From the NCBI RefSeq assembly GCF_008065115.1, contig NZ_CP042913.1:3219827-3283826 (forward strand): a DNA stretch of 64,000 nt. The letters run 5' to 3'. The first letter of the stretch is position 1. The number at the start of each line of letters is the position of its first letter. Positions 18,079-27,407 of the stretch are shown here, piece after piece. The notes beneath the pieces are model-generated. The model worked only from the letters and a program-made list of their open reading frames with translations, searched no databases and was not told where the DNA came from. Source of the DNA: Bythopirellula goksoeyrii. GTDB taxonomy: Bacteria > Planctomycetota > Planctomycetia > Pirellulales > Lacipirellulaceae. Made by a program: the position numbers and the translations under genes.

Positions 18079-20199
18079 ATGCATATTAGATACCTGATAT
18101 TCACAATCCTGTGTATGCAAACTACTTCTGTTGCGTTTGCGCAACGCCAAATGGAGAATCTCACTCGTGGTACCGTAGCAGTTCGTCAGACAGATGGCGT
18201 GTATGTTGGTTGGCGACTGTTGGGAACAGATCCTGAAGGAATCGAGTTCAATGTCTATCGTCAGGTCGGCGACAGTGAACGCATAAGGTTGAACGACGAA
18301 CCAATTAGTGGCGCGACGAATCTCGTCGATCGAGATGCTCCTAGGGACGGAGGGCTATCGTATACCGTGGTGCCGGTTGTCGATAGTCAAGAATTGAACT
18401 CGACGGTGGCGGCTAACGTGTGGGAACAGAGCTATCTAGAGTTTCCCATCCAACCCATAGACGACTATCGTCCTGGTGACGCGTCTGTTGCCGATTTGGA
18501 CGGCGATGGCCAGTTGGACATCGTACTGCACCAGACTTCGCGCGGGCGCGACAACGGCTCAGCAGGTGTGACCGGTACACCAATCCTCGACGGCTACAAG
18601 TTCGACGGCACCCACTTATGGCGGATCGATCTTGGCAAGAATGTTCGCGAGGGAGAGCATTACACTCAGTTTATGGTGTACGATCTTGACGGCGACGGAC
18701 GGGCAGAACTTGTCTGTAAGACAGCTGATGGTACGGTCGATGGTCAGGGCAAAGTTATCGGTGATGCTGAGAAGGACTGGCGAACCTTGGATGAAGGTTC
18801 TCAAAGGCACGGAAGGATTCTCGATGGTCCAGAATACCTGACTGTGTTCGACGGACTTACTGGCAAGGCTCTCCAAACAGTCGACTACATTCCGAGTCGT
18901 CTTCCTATTAACGGCTGGGGCGGAATTGGAGGCAACGCCGGCAACGATAATTACGGTAATCGCTGTGATCGCTTCCTAGCCTGCGTTGCCTATCTAGACG
19001 GTCGCCGCCCGAGTGTCGTTATGTGCCGTGGAGTCTACGGACGGATTGTGATGGCTGCTTGGGACTGGCGAGACGGTGAACTTTCGGTCCGGTGGGTGTT
19101 TGATTCGGGGATGAGCTATCCTCCGTATGCGAATGCCTCACCCTTTTCAGGAATGGGAGGTCATTCCCTTTCGGTGGCTGACGTTGACGATGATGGCAAA
19201 GACGAAATCATCTACCAGGCCATGGTGATTGATGACAACGGGAAAGGTCTGTATTCGACAGGTCTTCGGCATGGAGACGCTATGTACATCACCGACATGT
19301 ATCCAAACCGTGATGGGATGGAGGTGTTTACCATACAAGAAAACGAGAACGACGCGGAATTATTCCAAACTCCTGGTGCGGCTATGCGAGACGCTCGGAC
19401 CGGAGAAATACTTTGGAGCCACAGTCCAGTGATCGATGTTGGGAGCGGAATGGCAGCGGACATCGATCCACGATATCTCGGCTACGAAGCATGGGGAGGC
19501 CCGGGAGGTCTGAGAAACTCCGAAGGAGAGTCCATTGGCCCTGCACCTCGGGAGACAGGATGGTCGGTCTGGTGGGATGGCGACCCGCTCCGCGAACTCC
19601 TGTCCCCAGGCCGACCTGAGCGAAGTCGGACACCCCAACGCGGAAGTGCCGCTCGAGAGGCGCGAGGAAATGCTGAGCCTCGCCCCAATATCGAACAACT
19701 TCGCGGACCTCGCGAGGATCGCGATGAACAAGATACGCAGGCGCGATCGCGTTTTCGGGAAACAGAACTCCCAGACCAACAGCAGAATCGCGAACTTTTA
19801 CGGCGCCGCTTCGGCCCCCAGCCGACACGGATTTCTAAGTGGAATTGGAATACGGAAGAAATGGATCCGCTGGTAGAGCTTGATGGCGTTTCGTTTAGCC
19901 GAGGCCCCAGCATCATGGGGGACCTAATTGGTGATTGGCGAGAGGAGATACTCCTGGCGTCGCCTGACGGCAAGTCGCTACGACTCTACACGACGACTAT
20001 TCCTACCGATTTACGATTGCCCACTCTGTTACACGATCCTCAATATCGATTGGGACTCGCGTGGCAAAACGTTGTCTACAATAAACCGTGTTATCCCAGT
20101 TACTACTTGGGAGACGGGATGAAAACTCCAACACGCCCCCACTTGAACTTAGTCGGCAAGGGAGAAGCCATCGAGTTGAAAACTGCCATAATAAAATGA
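18079..20199 (+). CDS. rhamnogalacturonan lyase, family PL11
   Basis: Cleaves the rhamnose-galacturonate backbone of rhamnogalacturonan I by beta-elimination; secreted. A signal peptide ends at about residue 22 (AFAQ). The N-terminal fibronectin-like part (MENLTRGTVAVRQTDGVYVGWRLLGTD) is the usual start of YesW/YesX enzymes. The eight-bladed propeller carries FG-GAP calcium loops such as DLDGDGQLDIV, DLDGDGRAELVCKTADGT and DVDDDGKDEII. Unusually, about 75 residues rich in Arg, Glu and Gln (roughly 508-583) interrupt the last blades, where related lyases go directly from RELL to a short KxxxW segment. No dockerin or PEP-CTERM tail. The second PL11 gene in this window lies 15 kb downstream on the other strand. 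Confidence 0.9.
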   Translation: MHIRYLIFTILCMQTTSVAFAQRQMENLTRGTVAVRQTDGVYVGWRLLGTDPEGIEFNVYRQVGDSERIRLNDEPISGATNLVDRDAPRDGGLSYTVVPVVDSQELNSTVAANVWEQSYLEFPIQPIDDYRPGDASVADLDGDGQLDIVLHQTSRGRDNGSAGVTGTPILDGYKFDGTHLWRIDLGKNVREGEHYTQFMVYDLDGDGRAELVCKTADGTVDGQGKVIGDAEKDWRTLDEGSQRHGRILDGPEYLTVFDGLTGKALQTVDYIPSRLPINGWGGIGGNAGNDNYGNRCDRFLACVAYLDGRRPSVVMCRGVYGRIVMAAWDWRDGELSVRWVFDSGMSYPPYANASPFSGMGGHSLSVADVDDDGKDEIIYQAMVIDDNGKGLYSTGLRHGDAMYITDMYPNRDGMEVFTIQENENDAELFQTPGAAMRDARTGEILWSHSPVIDVGSGMAADIDPRYLGYEAWGGPGGLRNSEGESIGPAPRETGWSVWWDGDPLRELLSPGRPERSRTPQRGSAAREARGNAEPRPNIEQLRGPREDRDEQDTQARSRFRETELPDQQQNRELLRRRFGPQPTRISKWNWNTEEMDPLVELDGVSFSRGPSIMGDLIGDWREEILLASPDGKSLRLYTTTIPTDLRLPTLLHDPQYRLGLAWQNVVYNKPCYPSYYLGDGMKTPTRPHLNLVGKGEAIELKTAIIK

Positions 20200-20345
20200 G
20201 TCACTGTCAACGAGCATCACATTGTCGCCAAGTCCGAATCGTCATCACAAGGTGGCCATTGGAGATGGACCATTTGACAGTTTTGCCGCCGTTCTACAAT
20301 CCTGCGAAATCGGCTAGCAATCTAAGGAATCGACCGTTTTGTAAA

Positions 20346-20783
20346 TCACTTGCGATGAGTATTACCAGGTGGATCGAGCGTGAAGTCATAAGTGGGCTGC
20401 TCTGCGCTGACCGTGGTTTTCAGGTCGGATGTGCGCACTTGCCCATACCTTGGGTGGATTTTAGGACGCGAGGGTTTATCGAGATCGTCGCCGATCGATT
20501 CTTGCACAACAACAATGTATTCGCCAGGTGCAATGCCTCTCGAATCCTCACTGGCACGCGCTACGTAGGCACCACTGCCATCAGCACCGCCTGTAAAAGT
20601 CTTTCCGTCTGTCCCTCGAAACATGATGGTAGCCGACGGCAGCGGTTCGCCATTCTGAAGTGTGATGGTTCCGGAAACAGGAACGGTTGTATCATTCCCA
20701 CCGCCACAGCCAACACAGAGTAGGAGTAGCGTGACTTTGACAAATTGCTGCCCCAGTAATTTGTCAAATGGCCGGGCTGGCAT
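20346..20783 (-). CDS. putative lipoprotein with transthyretin-like/carboxypeptidase-regulatory-like fold
   Basis: Small planctomycete lipoprotein. The ATG at 20783 has AAAGGA 10 nt upstream. The signal peptide LLLLCVGCGGG ends in a probable lipidated cysteine (about residue 26). The rest has the pattern VSGTITLQNGEPLPSATIMF, GSGAYVARAS and GIAPGEYIVVVQES, which fits the small beta-sandwich often found beside DUF1559 genes in this phylum. Here the DUF1559 gene lies 78 bp upstream on the same strand. Function unknown. Confidence 0.75.
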   Translation of the reverse strand: MPARPFDKLLGQQFVKVTLLLLCVGCGGGNDTTVPVSGTITLQNGEPLPSATIMFRGTDGKTFTGGADGSGAYVARASEDSRGIAPGEYIVVVQESIGDDLDKPSRPKIHPRYGQVRTSDLKTTVSAEQPTYDFTLDPPGNTHRK

Positions 20784-20861
20784 AACTGGCAAATCCTTTT
20801 CTCATACAGGCAAATATAAAGGTCTGCTCCCTTGCAGACTTACCAATGAAGGCATGAGCTT

Positions 20862-21827
20862 CTAAAGTTCGTCCAAACCTACAACTTCTCCACCCGCTCG
20901 AGTAACAAGCTGCTCGATAACTGCCAAGTCAATATCTTTATTGACCGATCTACCGCTTGCATCGCCGAGTATGACATTCATGATTCCGGGATGGGCAGAC
21001 CCTGCCCAAGCACCGATATTCCCTTCGAACATCTCATTCTGGGAAATCCTGCCCCCTTGCTTGTTGGAGATTGGTAGACCACGGGGCAAGCTATTAGCAA
21101 TCAGATCGCTCGTTCCAAGAATGATTCCTGGATTGTCACCACCGTCGTAGATCGAGTAGCGTTTTGACATCCAGAAAGAGTTTTCGCTGATGATGAATGT
21201 GTTAGAAAGCCCGTCAGTGATCGTACGAAAACTCGTCAGCGACTTGTAGTCGGTTAAATTGGATGGAGCTCCAGGGATCTCGATGAGTTTAGGTGGAATA
21301 ATCGCACCGTCGAAGTACTCCTGGGCATTGCCAAGGTTTGCATTGCCACCTACTGCAAACCAGGTACTCGAAACGCAGGCGAAATCACCACGTATTCCTC
21401 GATACGACGCATTAGGTAGTCCCGTACCCGAACCGTCGGCGTTGATGCTATCGTGATAGCGGCTGGGACAAATGAATGTTTCTACCGGAGTGGTCAAAAA
21501 AGTCTCCGATTGATTAACAAACTTATCTTGAATGTTGAGAAATTGACCAAGATTCGTCTGTTCAATATGAGGAAGAATCACCGCTGCCCAAGTCATCCAA
21601 CCATCGATGATCCGGCTTGGCGGCAACTCCTTCCGAGTGTCGTGGTAGCCGTGGACCGCAATACCGATCTGTCGGCAGTTGTTTAGGCATTGAGTCCTTC
21701 GGGCGGCCTCACGTGCTGCTTGTATCGCGGGCAAGAGCAGGGCTACCAGTACACCAATGATGGCAATGACCACCAGCAGTTCTACCAAGGTGAAACCCAG
21801 TGTACGACCCTTCATGGGGCGCTTCAT
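20862..21827 (-). CDS. DUF1559 pseudopilin-like protein
   Basis: Planctomycete-expanded family with a type IV prepilin N-terminus: GFTLVELLVVIAIIGVLVALL followed by LPAIQAAREAARRTQC, so probably processed by a prepilin peptidase and embedded in the inner membrane. The DUF1559 (SBP_bac_10) domain fills the rest, ending in the characteristic SAHPGIMNVILGDASG block. I place the start at ATG 21827 because AGGAG stands 8 nt before it; a GTG at 21836 is in frame. The gene is 37 bp after the PEP-CTERM gene upstream (on the minus strand) and before the small lipoprotein, a common trio. The biological role is not known. Confidence 0.9.
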   Translation of the reverse strand: MKRPMKGRTLGFTLVELLVVIAIIGVLVALLLPAIQAAREAARRTQCLNNCRQIGIAVHGYHDTRKELPPSRIIDGWMTWAAVILPHIEQTNLGQFLNIQDKFVNQSETFLTTPVETFICPSRYHDSINADGSGTGLPNASYRGIRGDFACVSSTWFAVGGNANLGNAQEYFDGAIIPPKLIEIPGAPSNLTDYKSLTSFRTITDGLSNTFIISENSFWMSKRYSIYDGGDNPGIILGTSDLIANSLPRGLPISNKQGGRISQNEMFEGNIGAWAGSAHPGIMNVILGDASGRSVNKDIDLAVIEQLVTRAGGEVVGLDEL

Positions 21828-21873
21828 GTTCGTCACTCCTATAATCTTTGTCTTTGCGTTTCTCGGTCCGCCA

Positions 21874-23694
21874 TTACCGAAAACGACCCAATGAAAGCAT
21901 CGTCGCCGAAGCGAGAAACATCGTGATTAATATGCTAGAGGGCTCAGGAACGCTGCTAATCGCCGATATCGATCCCGTATTGCCATAGTTGGCTCGCCAA
22001 GTATTGAGATCTCCAGCAGTCAGTGGATTGGGCGAATTGCCTCTTTGCCAAGTCAAGAAATCACCACTATCCACACGTCCGTCGACATTAAAGTCGCCAG
22101 TCAGGTCGACGATCGGCTCATAGACAACCGTGCCTTGAGAAGCCACAACGGCCCCTTCCTGAAGAAACTGAAACACCAGGTCCTTCGAACCAGCGGTATT
22201 GAATAGGTTGCCTAACTCAAGAGTAGCCGTTCCACCAGGACCAAGCCTAGTTGCATTCAAGGGATCAACCTCGCCGATCTGACCATTGGTGACATTCAAT
22301 AGCTCAAGCCATTCGCCTCCAGCACTGTTTTGATCGTCGAGACTATCCCAACTGCCGGAAGTGAGTGAAGACGATGCCGAATTTACCACGTACCCATCAA
22401 TATCAACTGCAGTGCTAGACAAGTTGCGAATTCTCCCTTTGCCTGTATTTGGATCGACGTGAAGGATCAGATTATTTACGAAGGTTCCAGTGATCTCTAC
22501 CAGCCCAGGAACAATCTCACCACCAGGAGTCGTGTACTCAAAGGAAATATCTCCCGCAGGCGGCCCAAAGGTTCCTGCAAACGGATTATAGATTGAACCC
22601 AAGGAAACACTGCTACCGGAGCCGAGAGAGCCAGATCCGGCCGCTTTGAGTTCTGAAAGATTCGTAGCACTTGGGTTGGATTCTGTCCAACCTCCACCTA
22701 GTCCACCACTAGTGGCAAGACTATTCCATGTGCCGCTAACCAGCGAGCCTTGTGAGGAAAGAATTGAATACCCATCAAGATTGATCGACGACCCCCCCGG
22801 TTGAGTAATTGTGCCGGTCCCAGTATTTCGATCAATCTGTAGTACTAACACTTCTTTCAGATTCAAATCGAGACGCTCGCGACCACCACCCAGGCTGGTA
22901 GTGGATACGAATAGGTTTTGGCCTGATGTGAGGGACGCGTTGGTCGATAGTGAGCTGAAATTGCCATTCACTGCCGATGCTTCTAGCAGTGGCCAGCTTG
23001 AATTAATTGTTGGCGCGCCTGCGAAATTTACATGAAGCGAGCCACCCAGGTTGGCAGCATTCGTGGCGTTGAGGGTCGCCGAATTGGATCCGCTAATCTC
23101 AGTTGTATAGCTATTGGAACCGTTGAAAGTGATAAAGTCATTAGACGAAAAATTAGCATTGGAGAAAGTGTGAAAATTGGAGCTAAAGGAAGCAGATCCC
23201 ACGGTCATGATAGCAGTCCCTGCCGAGGCTGAACCAACCGTAACCAAGTTCGCGGAATTAGTTCCGGTCGTCAAAGGGCCAGCGGCTTCAAGAGATCCAC
23301 CAGGCAGCACTGTCACTGAGCCCGTTCCCGTGCCACCTACAATGATTCCCCCGTTTTGCAGAGCGGAAGGACTGTTGACGTTTACCTTCAAATCACCTCC
23401 ACTGCGGACTTCCAAGTGACCACTTCCAATTGCGGATGACCCCAACAAAATCGCACCTGGCTCAAGGACGGGCACGTCAACGAATGCGGTGCCACCAGAG
23501 TTAATGACTGCCCGCTCATCAAACTGAGAAGAAGGAATATTCATTAACGTTCCATCGGACCAGTTGCCATTCAGATTCCAGGTAGCAGTCCCAGTTGGTT
23601 GGAAGGAATTATCTATTTGACCGAAGACGACAGACGAACTGGCCGTCAGACAGATCAATATTATTCCTAATTCTAATAAGCAAGATCGTTTCAT
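21874..23694 (-). CDS. secreted beta-repeat PEP-CTERM protein with dockerin-like motif
   Basis: 606-residue exported protein. After a signal peptide (about 1-25, SSSVVFGQ) come autotransporter-like beta repeats, e.g. the SAIGSGHLEVRSGGDLKV and GSVTVLPGGSLEAAG blocks. Two similar halves begin VLQIDRNTGTGTITQPGG and LHVDPNTGKGRIRNLSS (about 285-330 and 405-450). One dockerin-like loop (GDFNVDGRVDSGDFLTWQRG, about 548-567) and a PEP-CTERM tail (SVPEPSSILITMFL...RFR) complete it. It is expected to be sorted by an exosortase, which is not in this window. Likely first gene of a unit with the DUF1559 gene, 46 nt downstream. Confidence 0.8.
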   Translation of the reverse strand: MKRSCLLELGIILICLTASSSVVFGQIDNSFQPTGTATWNLNGNWSDGTLMNIPSSQFDERAVINSGGTAFVDVPVLEPGAILLGSSAIGSGHLEVRSGGDLKVNVNSPSALQNGGIIVGGTGTGSVTVLPGGSLEAAGPLTTGTNSANLVTVGSASAGTAIMTVGSASFSSNFHTFSNANFSSNDFITFNGSNSYTTEISGSNSATLNATNAANLGGSLHVNFAGAPTINSSWPLLEASAVNGNFSSLSTNASLTSGQNLFVSTTSLGGGRERLDLNLKEVLVLQIDRNTGTGTITQPGGSSINLDGYSILSSQGSLVSGTWNSLATSGGLGGGWTESNPSATNLSELKAAGSGSLGSGSSVSLGSIYNPFAGTFGPPAGDISFEYTTPGGEIVPGLVEITGTFVNNLILHVDPNTGKGRIRNLSSTAVDIDGYVVNSASSSLTSGSWDSLDDQNSAGGEWLELLNVTNGQIGEVDPLNATRLGPGGTATLELGNLFNTAGSKDLVFQFLQEGAVVASQGTVVYEPIVDLTGDFNVDGRVDSGDFLTWQRGNSPNPLTAGDLNTWRANYGNTGSISAISSVPEPSSILITMFLASATMLSLGRFR

Positions 23695-23809
23695 GGTGAG
23701 TTATCCTTCAGTAGGTTTTAAAATCGCCATGCTGGCGTTGACGTTTTCAAGTTGTAAGTAGCTCGGTTGTCTAGCTACGAGAAGAGTCCAAATGTAGTTG
23801 TGAAAAAGC

Positions 23810-25744
23810 TTAGCTCCGCCTACGAGCTAAGGACCCCCAACCGGCAAATCCCAACATTGCCAGTAGGACAGTACTAGGTTCGGGCACTTGAGTTGAAGTT
23901 GAAAGCGCGGCGATTGGATTTGCCGGGGGATAGTTGTTTTTCCATTCGCGGAAATCCTCGAAGAAGACCAAATTGTTGCTACTCAAATCTCCTTCTATGC
24001 GTGTCGCCGGGGTCTGTCCGAAATTGCTCCGGATCACTTGCAAATCGGCCAAGTCGACTGCTTGATCTTCGTTGACATCACCAGGCCCGGGGGGCTGAAC
24101 GTCAGTGGTTCTCAATGCAAAACCGAAATCACGATTGTTCGATGTATTTCCATTCTCAATGTAGTACCGGCCAGCAGTGTAATTGTCTGTGCCGTTGTTA
24201 CTATGAAACCAGTTCCCGTTGTTCGTTGACTCATCGAAATTGGAAACCTCGATCCCATATCCGGCGTTATCAGAATTACCCACGTCACCGCGGGCATCGA
24301 GGGTGAACGAGTCGGCACCGGACAATACAAACTCAAGTGTTGTTGAACTCGAGGGAACGTTAACGGTATTGGGGACCGTTATCGTCTTAAATGGTGCCCC
24401 GTTCGGTGTCCACGTGCTGGTAGTAACGTCGTCAACGTTATAGAAGTCAATAATATATCCGCCTTGACCAGCACCGTGGGCATGCGAGAGGATGATCCCG
24501 CCGACGTAGAAGGTTTCAGCAACCTGAAACGATTGCCGCAGTTGTCGCGTGCCACTAATGCCACGCCCAGCTACGCTGAATTGTTGAGGATCGAGCGTAA
24601 ACGTACCCTCGACTCCAGCTTGATCAACCAGAGGAGTTCCCATTGTTGGAGATGGTGGATATCCTCCGTCAGATGTAAATGTAATCGCAGCCTGTGCGAT
24701 TGAGCAATGCGCGATGAACAAAGTAGAAACCAGTGCACCAGCTTGAACTTTGCAACTGGCGAAACGACACCTGGAGAAAGTAGGAACTTTCCAATCACGA
24801 CGTTTCCGCCATCCAGCCAACAAGAAACCGGCCAAAGCCAACATCCAAGATGAAGGTTCGGGGACTACAGCGGACGCAGCAATCAGCGGAGGGACGTTGC
24901 TCTTCCATTCGCGGAAGTCGTTAAAGTCGACGACTCCGTCGCCGGTAAGATCACCCTGGAGTCTGCCTCCAACTAGATTACGAAGGTTGTCGCTGATAAT
25001 GGTGAAATCGTCCAAGTCTACCTCCCGGTCGTTGTCTACGTCGCCTGGCACAGCAGCCAATGCGCCTTCGGCAATCAAAGCTAGTCCAGCATCACGCTCT
25101 GGACGAGAAATCGTTCCGTCTTCCCGATAGAAGACGCCATCTGCATAGTCATCGATACCTGACGCAGTCACCCGCAAGCCCCCCATAGAAGTTACCCCGT
25201 CGAGGCTAGAAATCTCGATTCCATAACCTGTCGTTCCGGTATTTCTTACCGGTAGGTTGATTACGTCTGCACCAGTGAAAGTAAGACCCAATCTGTCAGA
25301 CGTCGCTGGGATCGAAGTAGTCTGGGGAATAGTCCAGCTGTGAAACGGTGTAGGAGAGCTGGCTCCGAGAGCTGCAGTCCAAGTGGTGGCATTTACGTCG
25401 TCCACTTGATAGAGACTGATCATCAGCCCCCCTTCACCAGCGCCTGAGTTAGCGGTGCCATCGGTGCCACTGAGTCGCAAGCTCAACACGGCTTGACCGA
25501 TATCAAATGCGGCATCGTTTTTGAAAGTTTGTCGCAGCATTCGGGTTTCGACGAAAGCGTGCTCGGCCGTGCTGTAAGCAGAGGGATTCGTTGTGTAAAC
25601 ATCGGCAAAGTCAAGTGCTGGATCACTGGTCAAACTGATCGCAGCCGAGACTGTACCAGAATTGCTCGCAAAGATCACAGCGGAAAGTATTGCCATCCCA
25701 AAAGGGGAGACTCCGAATCTCAGTTGCCGTGGTAGCGTGCTCAT
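23810..25744 (-). CDS. in-frame fusion of two paralogous PEP-CTERM proteins
   Basis: 644 residues containing two complete secreted proteins in one frame. Copy A has a signal peptide, a jelly-roll-like module (LRQTFKNDAAFDIGQAVLSL...), a double dockerin-like motif (VDLDDFTIISDN and VVDFNDFREWKSN) and a full PEP-CTERM tail VVPEPSSWMLALAGFLLAGWRKRRD near 293-317. It is immediately followed by what reads as a second signal peptide (GALVSTLFIAHCSIAQAA, about 340-357). Copy B then repeats the same module, the same double motif and ends VPEPSTVLLAMLGFAGWGSLARRRS. The start at 25744 has AAGGAG 9 nt upstream. No ATG or GTG start stands between the halves in this frame. A third, unfused paralogue follows upstream at 25977-26735. 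Confidence 0.85.
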   Translation of the reverse strand: MSTLPRQLRFGVSPFGMAILSAVIFASNSGTVSAAISLTSDPALDFADVYTTNPSAYSTAEHAFVETRMLRQTFKNDAAFDIGQAVLSLRLSGTDGTANSGAGEGGLMISLYQVDDVNATTWTAALGASSPTPFHSWTIPQTTSIPATSDRLGLTFTGADVINLPVRNTGTTGYGIEISSLDGVTSMGGLRVTASGIDDYADGVFYREDGTISRPERDAGLALIAEGALAAVPGDVDNDREVDLDDFTIISDNLRNLVGGRLQGDLTGDGVVDFNDFREWKSNVPPLIAASAVVPEPSSWMLALAGFLLAGWRKRRDWKVPTFSRCRFASCKVQAGALVSTLFIAHCSIAQAAITFTSDGGYPPSPTMGTPLVDQAGVEGTFTLDPQQFSVAGRGISGTRQLRQSFQVAETFYVGGIILSHAHGAGQGGYIIDFYNVDDVTTSTWTPNGAPFKTITVPNTVNVPSSSTTLEFVLSGADSFTLDARGDVGNSDNAGYGIEVSNFDESTNNGNWFHSNNGTDNYTAGRYYIENGNTSNNRDFGFALRTTDVQPPGPGDVNEDQAVDLADLQVIRSNFGQTPATRIEGDLSSNNLVFFEDFREWKNNYPPANPIAALSTSTQVPEPSTVLLAMLGFAGWGSLARRRS

Positions 25745-25976
25745 TTTGCTGTTTCTCCTTCACAATTATTCTTGGGAAGCCTGGGGTTAAGGCTCGGGTT
25801 CATCAGGAATCGCACCGCGGCGTGAATCCCAAGAACTTCTCAGCCGATAACTAAATCAACTATTTTTGTTAGAGTGCTTGTTTCATACACGCTCAATAGC
25901 CATCCGCCCACCCAACCCAAGCAGTATTGATTAACAAACCGCCCGACTGATGGGAAATTATCTTACTCATGTTCAT

Positions 25977-26735
25977 CTAGTGTTGTATCTGCGTAGAAAG
26001 CAATTGACTTTGTCGCCTCAAGACTGCCAATGAACCGGCAATCGAAAGAAGCACCAAGGAAGTCGGTTCCGGAACAAATGGTACGCTGGACAGTCCAACC
26101 CCGGCGTCGCGACGTGGACCCGAAATGCTACCGCTCTCCGTGTAGAACACGCCAGGCGCATAATAGTCATCGTCCGCGTGGTTGGTATGCCCAATAACTC
26201 CGATTTCTGTAATGCCATCAGAATTAGAGATCTCAAAGGCATAACCGGTCGCATCGCCGTTCGCCAGATCGCCTCGAGCAGCAAGGGTAAAAACATCGCT
26301 TCCATTAAGAGAAAACCCAAGGCTTTGATTTGTAGTTGCAGGTATGGAACCCGCTCCGGCTGGAATGACTATCTGGGCGACCTGAGTACCGGAAAGATCT
26401 ATCGGGTTTGCCAAGACGTCGGCAACTTCGTAGATCGTCATTGTGTAGCCACCATCGGTTCCACCTGAATTCACCTTTTGCGATACCCAAATACCTCTGA
26501 CGTCAAAACTCACTGCGCTTTGGAAAGTCTGGCGAAGGAGACGATCAGCTGTTACACCACGTCCAGCAGAACCAGAAATACCTCGGCCATTCGGATCTAC
26601 GGTAAACACTTCAGCACCAGTTGGCGGAACAACATCGGCGGTCGGGATGACATCCGCACGGCTCCTGGCCGAAATCAAAGCTACCGAAAAAACCAGAAGA
26701 GCAGCAACTGCGACTAAACGACTCAATAGCAACAT
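25977..26735 (-). CDS. PEP-CTERM protein, third paralogue of the tandem group
   Basis: Exported protein of unknown function. The ATG at 26735 is preceded at 7 nt by a perfect GGAGGT; a TTG at 26750 is in frame but lies on the ribosome-binding site. It has a signal peptide and one copy of the jelly-roll-like module also found twice in the neighbouring fused gene (shared: GRGISG, LRQTFQSAVSFDVRGI, TMTIYEVADV, FTLAARGDLANGDATGYAFEISNSD, VFYTESGSISGPRRDAGVGL). The dockerin-like motif is missing and the tail is FVPEPTSLVLLSIAGSLAVLRRQ. Local duplication created this set of three modules. Confidence 0.8.
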   Translation of the reverse strand: MLLLSRLVAVAALLVFSVALISARSRADVIPTADVVPPTGAEVFTVDPNGRGISGSAGRGVTADRLLRQTFQSAVSFDVRGIWVSQKVNSGGTDGGYTMTIYEVADVLANPIDLSGTQVAQIVIPAGAGSIPATTNQSLGFSLNGSDVFTLAARGDLANGDATGYAFEISNSDGITEIGVIGHTNHADDDYYAPGVFYTESGSISGPRRDAGVGLSSVPFVPEPTSLVLLSIAGSLAVLRRQSQLLSTQIQH

Positions 26736-27407
26736 TAGTTCTACCTCCAAAAAAACAAGTCAGTAAATTCCAAGTTGAGTTGACACAAATCAAGCACTTT
26801 ATTCCGCCCCGCCCTGTTTCAATTCTGAGCAATTTCAATCGATAACTGAGTGCTTTACCAATCGGACACTTTATCGCACAGGGAAAAATAAAGCCTGCTA
26901 TCTTACGTGACCACAGAAAAATGTTCTGTGCGAAATGATTAGTGCCAACCTGAAAAGCAATTGAGAAAAGACGATAGTCGTTGGAGTTATCGCCAACTCC
27001 ACAGCAGCTTAAACATAATCCTTTGCGATTGCCATCTGTTTTGGGCTGCGCAGAACAGTTTGCGCAAAATAGGACCAAAGTTGCAATGGCTCGGAGATCA
27101 GAAAAGTATCGATGTAGTGAAATTGCAAAAAACATGTCTATGACGAAGTCGCGAACTTCTCATCTTAACCAAATGATCTTATTTCCTGAGATTCACAGTG
27201 ACTTCTGTCATAACATGCGGTTTGATGGCGAAACGCAAATGAGCGACACTTTGTCGTACCACACAATTCAAAATCTCCCTGTTATACAGGTTTGGAGAAA
27301 GCTCACATGCAGTATGCGAACATTAGTCCAACTACACGCCTGCGAGCCGTCAAAAAGCAGTTCATTCGACATGCCAAGTTCATGGCAAGTATTGAGTCCA
27401 TGGCTTG
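26736..27407. other. 672-bp AT-rich interval without supported gene
   Basis: Overlapping short frames exist on both strands but none has a signal, motif or start context. The end of this interval directly precedes the stop of the PL9-like gene. It may hold the promoter of the PEP-CTERM gene group reading leftward. Confidence 0.3.

Noticed and set aside
26751-27135. A leftward frame of about 170 codons in the interval before the PL9-like gene
   Set aside because: It overlaps the start of the third PEP-CTERM gene, has a Cys/Phe-rich composition unlike real proteins of this genome, and no start context or motif.
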